From: Bodo saltans
Lineage: Eukaryota; Euglenozoa; Kinetoplastea; Eubodonida; Bodonidae
Reading direction: 5' to 3'
DNA: 20,447 bases
NCBI GenBank assembly: GCA_001460835.1
Contig: CYKH01002032.1
Span: forward strand, 1-20,447
Shown: piece after piece, positions 8,852 through 15,081 of the stretch
Layout: the number at the start of each line of letters is the position of its first letter
Numbering within the stretch: the stretch's first letter is position 1
Position numbers and translations under genes: made by a program
The notes under the pieces: model-generated
Databases searched by the model: none
Seen by the model: only the letters and a program-made list of their open reading frames with translations
Told to the model about the DNA's origin: nothing

Positions 8852-9910
8852 ATGAGCAGCTCCGGATTATTGACGCCATGGTCGCTAACTGCCGTCCCGC
8901 TGCACACTCTCGCTGGTAAGACTGCTATTGTGACGGGTGCCAACAGCGGCATTGGCTTCTACACCGCGTTGGAGCTTGGCAGACTTGGTGCCCGCGTCAT
9001 CCTCGCTGTTCGAGATCTTAAGAGAGGACAAGCAGCTCTTGATGAAATGCTCAAAGCGTGCCCTCGAGGTAACTATGTCCTTATGCAACTGGATGTGTCG
9101 AGTTTGAAGTCTGTGCATAACTTCACACAGAAATTTCTCTCGAAGCCATCACCAACCAGCGCAAGCGATGCCACCCCTGCGTCACAAGATAATAAGAAAG
9201 GAGGAAGCACAAACAGCGCCGCGGTGAACGTGGTGGATATCCTTGTCAACAACGCCGGTATCATGATGACGCCGACGAAGCTACTCTCCAAGGACGGATT
9301 GCTCGATGTCTACCGGTGATTAGTGGATCCAGTGAAACGTAACTGTTACACCGACTACGGTACAGAAGATGCATCGGGTAGGGGTGCTCAACAAAGGCAA
9401 CCCTCACAACAGCGGACCAAACGAGCTGAAGGACCGCTGTTTCGGTTCATACTGAAATCCTACGAGCACTCTGCGTACGACCCGAGGCGAGCTTATGCGC
9501 AGTCCAAACTTGCCAACATTCTATTTTCTCAAGAGCTTGGGCGTCGCTTTCCTCACATTACTTCTGTTGCCGCTCATCCTGGGGGCTCAGCGACAAATCT
9601 CCATCAGCACGCGTTTGGAAACCTCATGTGGCTCATGCAGTCCTCAGCTTCTGGCGCTCTGCCAACGTTAAGAAGTATTTTGGACCCCTCAGCAACTTCC
9701 GGAGCATACTTTGGCCCTTGTGCCTTGATGATCGGCTGTCCCACGAGAGCAACACTTCCGCTTGGGGCTAGGAGTGAATCTGCAGCTAGGGCACTTTGGG
9801 ATGCTTCTGTTGCTGCCGTCGCTTCCATTGGCACGGCGCCAGAGAAGCGTGTGGGAACAGAAGGGACCGTTGCCACTTCCACTGTTGCTTTGAAGCAGTC
9901 GAAGCTGTGA
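8852..9910 (+). pseudogene. Short-chain dehydrogenase/reductase, retinol-dehydrogenase-like, broken in the middle
   Basis: The two ends are clear SDR sequence in one frame. 8852-9319 gives 155 residues with the NAD(P) motif TGANSGIG (about 29-36), the ARVILAVRD strand and the NNAG motif. 9323-9910 contains the catalytic YAQSK at about 9494, then the AAHPGG..TNL and GALPTL...SGAYFGP segments typical of retinol-dehydrogenase-like SDRs. Between them a TGA at 9317-9319 stops the frame, and about 120-140 bases after it do not read as SDR; the VNxxGxFxLT helix and the catalytic serine strand are missing from this frame. Fragments that might belong appear in the other frames: VISGSSE at 9316 in frame 1, and an open piece at 9336-9452 in frame 3. 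Most likely a decayed pseudogene or a badly assembled stretch. An intact copy would reduce or oxidise small lipophilic carbonyls or alcohols. Confidence 0.72.
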
Positions 9911-10018
9911 TGGGAGATTCCCAAACTTTTTTTTGTTTGCGGGCTACTTTCTTCGTTCTTGTCGAACTCTCACATTCTTCTGACGTGCTCTCAATCTTCC
10001 GCCCACAACATCATTTCG

Positions 10019-10043
10019 CCCATTTTTCGTTTTCCCCTCGAAG
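10019..10043 (+). promoter_or_regulatory. Polypyrimidine tract and acceptor before SF1
   Basis: A pyrimidine-rich run at 10019-10039 is followed by AG at 10042-10043, 16 bases before ATG 10060. A second T-rich run lies further upstream at about 9926-9937. The gap 9911-10059 holds no other feature that I can see. Confidence 0.52.
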
Positions 10044-10059
10044 AAAATAGAACACAACT

Positions 10060-10941
10060 ATGAGCAGTGAATTGGATCTCCTCTCGCCTGTCGTCGAAGC
10101 CCCTGTTGTCAAAGAGCATGCCGTTGAAGAAGATGCTCACGGCTGGAGCGTTTGCCGTTACACCAACCAGAATATTCCAACGTACATTCCCCCAGAAGCG
10201 CTTTTGCTGGAAGAGGGACAGTTTGTGAAATCTTTCTTGCTGAGATGTCAATTGTACGACGTCTACCGTGTGATCGAGACGGACACGTGCGAGCAGTACC
10301 TCTCTCACAAAGGTGCACTCGAACCAGAGTACGACAAGAACGGCAACCGGACCAACACTCCAGAGCAAGTTCTCCAAGAATTAAAGACGAAATGCATGAC
10401 AGAGCTCACAGAGGCACTCAAGCGCCATAGAGATATGGTTTCTGGTGCGGCTGCTGCCGCTGCAGCTGTCACCAAGGAAATCGTGTTCAAGCGAATGTTC
10501 ACAGTCGACGAAATGCAGCAGGGTGCCTATGGTGCCATTCTTGGTGCCCGTGGTAGCGTCCACCAGTCGTTGGAGCGAGAGACAAAATGTAAGATTGTCT
10601 TAGCGGGTCGAGGAATCACTGATCTTAAGAAAGATACCAGTGAAGCTGCCCTCCGTGCTATTGACGAAGATCCCCATGCACGCATCACCGCACCAAATGA
10701 AAAGGCACTGCAAGAGTGTGTTCAAAAGATCGACTGGATTTTATCGGATGATCCCGCTGCACATGAATTCAGGGAGAACAATCGCAGGAAAATGGCCCAT
10801 GCAGATGGCAAGGCGTACGTGCCAATCCCTCGTGAAGCGATGATGTACCAGGCGTCGAAAAGCGGAGGTGCATCCAAGCGTCCCCGTGAAGAAGAAGCGC
10901 CTGTTGTTGACCAAGAGATCAATGATTTCTTGGATCTGTGA
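10060..10941 (+). CDS. SF1: SF1/BBP-like branch-point binding protein (KH-QUA2)
   Basis: A 293-residue protein. Residues 37-105 match the SF1 N-terminal helix-hairpin region: IPTYIPPEAL, then the signature EPEYDKNGNRTNTPEQ, equivalent to the EPIYxxxGKRLNT block of SF1/BBP. Residues 138-229 are the KH domain, with the GxxG loop at GARG (162-165) followed by SVHQSLERETKCKIVLAGRG, and a C-terminal helix that could serve as QUA2. SF1/BBP recognises the intron branch point before U2 snRNP; in trypanosomes it would act in spliced-leader trans-splicing, in the nucleus. A basic KRPREEE near the C-terminus could be a nuclear signal. Two usual SF1 elements are not visible: the CCHC zinc knuckle (no cysteine after residue 220) and the N-terminal KRxRW U2AF ligand motif. 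Residues 129-137 are an alanine run. The start is the first ATG after the acceptor. Confidence 0.87.
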   Translation: MSSELDLLSPVVEAPVVKEHAVEEDAHGWSVCRYTNQNIPTYIPPEALLLEEGQFVKSFLLRCQLYDVYRVIETDTCEQYLSHKGALEPEYDKNGNRTNTPEQVLQELKTKCMTELTEALKRHRDMVSGAAAAAAAVTKEIVFKRMFTVDEMQQGAYGAILGARGSVHQSLERETKCKIVLAGRGITDLKKDTSEAALRAIDEDPHARITAPNEKALQECVQKIDWILSDDPAAHEFRENNRRKMAHADGKAYVPIPREAMMYQASKSGGASKRPREEEAPVVDQEINDFLDL

Positions 10942-10999
10942 GAGAGAAGAAGCGTTCATTGTTGTTAAACTGAAGCTTTTCATTGGTTGCTTATGCATC

Positions 11000-11061
11000 T
11001 TGTTTTTTGCCTCTCCACCTCCGACGCTGAAAAAATATCTCGCACTCTTTTTGACAAGTAG
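11000..11061 (+). promoter_or_regulatory. Polypyrimidine tract and acceptor before the type II membrane protein gene
   Basis: Pyrimidine-rich sequence at 11000-11022, and again at 11043-11052, is followed by AG at 11057-11058 and 11060-11061. The first in-frame ATG afterwards is 11108. This decides the start: the frame is open back to 10868 but that part overlaps the SF1 coding region and lies before the acceptor. Confidence 0.45.
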
Positions 11062-11107
11062 GAATAGGGTTTCTACATCATTGCAAATAGGTACAGGGGT
11101 GGTGATT

Positions 11108-12238
11108 ATGACGAATCGACGGCGTTCCATGATGGTCACGTTAGTGGCGGTGTTCTCTGTGGCATTAGTCGTGGTGCTCTTCTTTCCAGCTGAGCCAACG
11201 TCACTTTTTCCTTCGAGCGCTCATCCGTCATCGTCGGCGACAAGTCTGGCTCACAACATTAGCACCATGTCGCAGCCAACGCTTTCTTCTGTTGTGAGAC
11301 CATCGACAGAGCCAATTACGCCAGCCCCTCACATTCCGTTAGTGTGCACCACAACTTGGCACGAGGAGTACAACGAGAGCCATACGTGGGGCGACCCAGG
11401 AGAGCGCTACACTAAGAAAGGTTGTCCATCCCGTCGTCAAAGTATTTCTTGCACAGGAACACGAATGCATCGAGCGTTGGTGATCTACATGCTACAAACC
11501 AAAGATGACGCAAATGATGTGATTGTGGAGATGGAAAATTTTAGGTACTTCCTCAACTATGGTGTCCACGGTGAGAACCAATCCACTGCAATGTTTGACG
11601 GCGTCGATTACATCTTTACACGCATCAGGCCGAAGTCGATGGGACACGTCACGGTCCCAACGGTTTGCGCTAGCGCTGCCAATGTGAAAATGATGTGGGT
11701 GCCCGATGGTGTGTGTGATCTTTGTGCTCACGGCCGGGTGATTGCGAGTTTAGGCGGTCCTGCGGCTGTGGTTGCAAAGTATGCATTTATTGTTCTGATG
11801 AATGCTGGGGCTCGAGGCCCATTTCAAGGGGAAACTGACCCCAATTGGATTGATGTGTTTGCCATGGGTGGCCAGACGCAATGGCGACAGGGCATCACCC
11901 GCCCCCTCATGACCGGACCTTCTGTGAGCACACAGTTTTCTGTCCATGTGCAGACGCATGTGTTAGGTCTTCATGCGCAACTACTTTTCCAGTACATGGA
12001 GTTTTTAACCCATTGCACGATACGGAAGAAAGAATGCATTCGTCGAGGTGAAATCCCTGCTGGAATTGCATGGCTCCATAGTGGCGGTTGGTTGCATTCA
12101 CTTTCGCGAAATGAGCACACAGTTTTCTGTCCATGTGCAGACGCATGTGTTGGGTCTTCATGCGCAACTACTCTTCCAGTACATGGAGTTTTTAACCCAT
12201 TGCACGATACGAAAGAAAGAATGCATTCGTCGAGGTGA
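11108..12238 (+). CDS. Type II membrane glycosyltransferase-like protein, frameshifted by tandem duplication
   Basis: From ATG 11108 the frame encodes 376 residues. An N-terminal basic patch (NRRRS) and a hydrophobic segment at about 8-25 form a signal anchor, followed by a Ser/Thr/Pro-rich stalk, as in Golgi type II enzymes. The luminal part contains VDYIFTRIRPKS, KYAFIVLMNAGARGPF and a later HVQTHVLGL. These resemble motifs I associate with a family of membrane-anchored glycosyltransferase-like eukaryotic proteins (a LNxSxRGPF block, then HVQSM). That assignment is tentative, and I see no clear DxD motif. The last 42 residues are aberrant: at 12112 a second copy of the preceding 187 bases begins, shifting the frame by one. 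The true 3' part continues in frame 3 to 12560. Without the extra copy the frame would run straight through, giving about 421 residues. Confidence 0.65.
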   Translation: MTNRRRSMMVTLVAVFSVALVVVLFFPAEPTSLFPSSAHPSSSATSLAHNISTMSQPTLSSVVRPSTEPITPAPHIPLVCTTTWHEEYNESHTWGDPGERYTKKGCPSRRQSISCTGTRMHRALVIYMLQTKDDANDVIVEMENFRYFLNYGVHGENQSTAMFDGVDYIFTRIRPKSMGHVTVPTVCASAANVKMMWVPDGVCDLCAHGRVIASLGGPAAVVAKYAFIVLMNAGARGPFQGETDPNWIDVFAMGGQTQWRQGITRPLMTGPSVSTQFSVHVQTHVLGLHAQLLFQYMEFLTHCTIRKKECIRRGEIPAGIAWLHSGGWLHSLSRNEHTVFCPCADACVGSSCATTLPVHGVFNPLHDTKERMHSSR

Positions 12239-12298
12239 AATCCCTGCTGGTATTGCGTGGCTCCATAGTGGCGGTTGGTTGCATTCACTTTCGCGAAA
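11925..12298 (+). repeat. 187-bp direct tandem duplication inside the membrane-protein gene
   Basis: Copy 1 is 11925-12111 and copy 2 is 12112-12298, directly abutting. I count five mismatches in 187 bases. In the gene's original frame all five are third-base silent changes (two Leu, one Arg, one Gly, one Ala codon). Because 187 is not a multiple of three, the duplication shifts the downstream frame by one base. Confidence 0.95.
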
Positions 12299-12560
12299 CG
12301 TCACGATCCGCATCGCGGACGATGTTGAACGACTGGCCGCGTTGAACAGGAGATACAACGTGGTAGAGCCCATGATAGAGCATTACGATGTGTGCGCTGC
12401 AGTCTTTGTAAAATTCGGTGGCTCATTTACGCCATACATCAAGCGGCGCATCACAGCGCACACTGAACAGCTTTCGCTATTTCAATCCCCTCGTCGACTA
12501 CTTACTGGCGGTGTTGTGGTCATAAAGCTACTTCAGCAATGCGATTTTGTCCTACTTTAG
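12112..12560 (+). pseudogene. Out-of-frame 3' part of the membrane glycosyltransferase-like gene
   Basis: Copy 2 of the 187-bp repeat is open in frame 3 and continues past the repeat into unique sequence ending at a TAG at 12558-12560. The unique part (from about SRNVTIRIADDVERLAAL, then EHYDVCAAVFVKFGGSF) is the natural C-terminal continuation of the gene that starts at 11108. It is cut off from that start by the frameshift. An ATG formed at the junction (12111-12113) could start a separate 149-residue product, but it would lack the membrane anchor and much of the domain. I regard this as the detached end of one gene rather than a second gene. Confidence 0.7.
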
Positions 12561-12644
12561 AAATTCGTTGCATTTCTCTTGGTATTTCCCCTTACAGTAC
12601 TGTATTTGATTCGACGTTACACCCCTACTTTCTCGATGTCATTT

Positions 12645-12671
12645 CTGTTTTTCTAATCAAATTCACGGCAG
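12645..12671 (+). promoter_or_regulatory. Polypyrimidine tract and acceptor before the surface-protein gene
   Basis: A T-rich run at about 12645-12656 precedes AG at 12670-12671; further AGs follow before ATG 12729. The 5' UTR would be about 57 bases or less. The gap 12561-12728 is otherwise featureless to my eye. Confidence 0.42.
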
Positions 12672-12728
12672 TCTCACCCTCGACAACCAGCCTTCAACAC
12701 AACACATCAACAGAACACAACATCAGCA

Positions 12729-14840
12729 ATGCTTTCCCTCCTAACCATTGTTGTCCTCACACTTGGCGCTGCCTCCGTAGAAGCAGCAACGTGCTCGGCG
12801 ACTGCGGCGTCGATGCTAACTGCTCTACCCATTTACGGCGGCGCCATCTCCATCCAGTGGCGCAACGCGCTCTCGGCCGCCCAGATCGGCAACTCTGCGT
12901 GCGCTGGGACGTACGGTCTCATTGCTCAGGGTGTCGGGATCAAAGCGTCGACTTCGAATCCGTACTTCTGGACGTATGGGATGGTTCGAACCCCCAGTCT
13001 GTACGCCTGCTACCTCGTGGGAGCTTCGGTTGCTGCCAACTGCACGTTCAGCATGACTACGGGGGTGGACGTGCTTTCGACGGAGCCAAAGAGCGTGTTG
13101 CTGTCGACCAAATCAGCGCCGCCACTTGTCTTCACACTCACACCTCCTGTCCCACTTGCCGGAACTGCCTTCAACATCACCGTACTCGGCTCGTGGGCCA
13201 GCGCGAAGTCGTTTGCGTTTGCTCTTGGCGGCACTGGCGTATGCAGCAGCCCCCTGCGGACGTGGAACACTTCGCTTGCAACTGCGAAAGTGTTGAACAC
13301 GTCCGCCGTGCTGCTTGTGGTCGACGCACTTGCAACCAGTGGCGTCGGTGACGTGACTGCGTTCCTTGCGCTGCCGCTGTGCGCGCGCATCCAGAGCACC
13401 AACGAGGTCGGGGCGTGGTTTGCCCTCTCGCACTTCGCCGGGCACAGCAACCACAATGTGTTCCTCGGTGCCGCTGCGAATGTCGCGCTGCACACGACGG
13501 CTGATCTTGTGTGGTCAATGCCCGCCGCGTTCTCGACGGACTTTCTTGCGTACCGCGAGTACCTCTCCTTCAGCACCCCGTTCGACATCGTCCTCGCAGC
13601 TGGCTGGCTGGCGGCACGCACATTCACGCAGTTTGCCTTCGACGCGACGATGGACCTCTGCAATCCTGGCCTCACCGCGTCGTTCAGCCTCAGCGACGTC
13701 GTCTCGATCAATGCGACGCACGACGCAGTGTACGGTGTGTCCGTAGACATCCCCCCACCAAGCCCTGGTGGTGGCCGCGCTGTGCTCTGTGGCGCCGTCA
13801 ACAGCACGTCGCCGTGGATCCTTCTCTCGTACGTCTCGTACAACTTCCGGCAATGTGCCTTCGGCGACAGTTGCGTCCCGCCGTCGATGTGCATCCCTTG
13901 CGGGCCTTCGACGACGGAGTACTCCTGCAACCGCCACGGGACCTGCGGTGCGGGGGACGAGGTGTTCGACGTGTATCTCCTGAACTGCTACTGCGATCGT
14001 GGCTACTCAGGTCAGTACTGCGGAATTCGTGATAGCCTCACAGAAGAAGCTTCACCTACCCATTCCACCACACCCAGCATTACCTCCTCTCCAGCGCTTC
14101 TACCAACACCGACGCATACAACGTCCAACAGTCTCTTGGAGTCTACCAGCCGCCCAGTTCTCATCACAGGCACCCCCTCGGTCTCAATTTCCTGCACCTC
14201 ATCCTTCTCGCAGCTTCCCAATGTGACAGTTTCACCCTCCAACTCTTCACAACATGGGACTGGAACTGTGTCGCTGGAAACGATGTCATACTCAACCCAG
14301 TTCCTAACATTGAGCAGCACTCAACTACAATCCTCAACTTCGGCGTTGACGTTTTCACAAGCAATGGGATCTCGATCCCGGTCGGTTCAAGAATTATCAT
14401 CGAGTGGAAGTGTTGAGTCAATTCCAACAGAAAGCGTGCCGAGTGTGAGTGGCACGGTATCCAACCCGACGATACAGATTACAATCTCTTTGTTATGCGG
14501 CACCCCCACAGCTACCCGAGAACAGGACACAGTCTCCGCAACGGATTCCAAGCCTCTTTCAAACTCGTTAGACAAAGAAACCCCAACATCTTCCATCCCC
14601 ATCAAGGAGACACAGACAACAACACCACCGAAAAAAATGCGGAAAGTGTTTCTGACTCCGATGACACACACTTTCAGAGATCTTCGTCGACCGTGGACAC
14701 ACGATGGGCCTACTCCGAAGAAAGTTCCGACTCAGTATGTCGTCGAACGAACTTACATCATTTCATGGAGGAACGTGGTCATCAATATGATCATGTATTT
14801 CTTCATTGGATGTGCGTGTATCATCATCATGACGATCTAA
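12729..14840 (+). CDS. Membrane-anchored surface glycoprotein with EGF-like module and Ser/Thr stalk
   Basis: A 703-residue secretory protein. Residues 1-19 are a signal peptide (LSLLTIVVLTLGAASVEA) with likely cleavage after VEA. Residues 20-380 form a cysteine-containing ectodomain that I do not recognise, with several N-glycosylation sequons (NCT, NIT, NTS, NAT, NST). Residues 382-433 are cysteine-rich and end in an EGF-like module: CNRHGTC...CYCDRGYSGQYCG. Residues 434-640 are a Ser/Thr/Pro stalk, probably O-glycosylated. A basic segment (KKMRK, DLRRPW) precedes a C-terminal hydrophobic segment at about 683-703 ending IIIMTI at the stop, so there is almost no tail after the membrane. Large surface proteins of this design occur in free-living bodonids; adhesion or prey contact is a guess. 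The ectodomain is much richer in G+C than the stalk. The start is the first ATG after the acceptor and begins the signal peptide. Confidence 0.82.
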   Translation: MLSLLTIVVLTLGAASVEAATCSATAASMLTALPIYGGAISIQWRNALSAAQIGNSACAGTYGLIAQGVGIKASTSNPYFWTYGMVRTPSLYACYLVGASVAANCTFSMTTGVDVLSTEPKSVLLSTKSAPPLVFTLTPPVPLAGTAFNITVLGSWASAKSFAFALGGTGVCSSPLRTWNTSLATAKVLNTSAVLLVVDALATSGVGDVTAFLALPLCARIQSTNEVGAWFALSHFAGHSNHNVFLGAAANVALHTTADLVWSMPAAFSTDFLAYREYLSFSTPFDIVLAAGWLAARTFTQFAFDATMDLCNPGLTASFSLSDVVSINATHDAVYGVSVDIPPPSPGGGRAVLCGAVNSTSPWILLSYVSYNFRQCAFGDSCVPPSMCIPCGPSTTEYSCNRHGTCGAGDEVFDVYLLNCYCDRGYSGQYCGIRDSLTEEASPTHSTTPSITSSPALLPTPTHTTSNSLLESTSRPVLITGTPSVSISCTSSFSQLPNVTVSPSNSSQHGTGTVSLETMSYSTQFLTLSSTQLQSSTSALTFSQAMGSRSRSVQELSSSGSVESIPTESVPSVSGTVSNPTIQITISLLCGTPTATREQDTVSATDSKPLSNSLDKETPTSSIPIKETQTTTPPKKMRKVFLTPMTHTFRDLRRPWTHDGPTPKKVPTQYVVERTYIISWRNVVINMIMYFFIGCACIIIMTI

Positions 14841-14875
14841 TTGATACGATCTGTGGAATGAAGCGAACACATCTC

Positions 14876-15071
14876 TCTCCTTTCTTTCTTTTTTTGTTTT
14901 TCCCTCACTTCTGTTTCTTGATTTGCGTCGATTTTTCTTTTATTTTCCGTTGGGCAAAAAATTCCACACTTGACAAAAAATTGTGACATGTTACAGTATT
15001 GTGTTGTGTGATGTGTGTACGACGACTTCCCTTGCGCTTGCATTGCCGCCAAAGAAAGAATACAGTAGTCA
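14876..15071 (+). promoter_or_regulatory. Long polypyrimidine region and acceptors before the RNase III-like gene
   Basis: A strongly pyrimidine-rich stretch at 14876-14950 is the most marked in the window. The first AG is 14995-14996, with a cluster of AGs at 15064-15071. The later cluster is preferred, because an out-of-frame ATG at about 15010 would otherwise precede the start at 15082. The gap 14841-15081 shows no other feature. Confidence 0.5.
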
Positions 15072-15081
15072 GTCTGTGAAA

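Noticed and set aside
9317-9322. TGA read as a sense codon in the dehydrogenase
   Set aside because: No other recognised gene in the window has an in-frame TGA, several genes end in TGA, and the sequence after the TGA does not resume SDR-like reading.
9316-9460. A cis-spliced intron in the dehydrogenase, starting at GT 9316-9317
   Set aside because: Cis introns are very rare in kinetoplastids, no good 3' end with a pyrimidine tract is visible, and removing the interval would also remove the conserved catalytic-serine region.
10868-11107. Upstream extension of the type II membrane protein to 10868
   Set aside because: It overlaps the SF1 coding sequence and lies before the likely splice acceptor; the signal anchor begins just after ATG 11108.
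12539-13351. Frame of 270 codons overlapping the start of the surface protein
   Set aside because: It crosses the intergenic acceptor region and overlaps the signal-peptide gene in another frame; composition is typical of a shadow frame.
13010-13930. Antisense open frame of 306 codons, and other long frames on both strands, across the surface-protein ectodomain
   Set aside because: They lie in the G+C-rich part of the surface-protein gene, where stop codons are rare in all frames. No recognisable product, wrong strand for the unit, no acceptor or signal upstream.
14495-14986. 163-codon frame overlapping the surface-protein C-terminus
   Set aside because: His/Asp-rich shadow of the stalk region, running into the pyrimidine tract after the gene; no membrane segment or recognised family.
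14983-15081. Upstream extension of the RNase III-like protein
   Set aside because: The extension has no ATG, only a GTG at 14983, and crosses the splice-acceptor region. Starting at 15082 exposes a good mitochondrial presequence.
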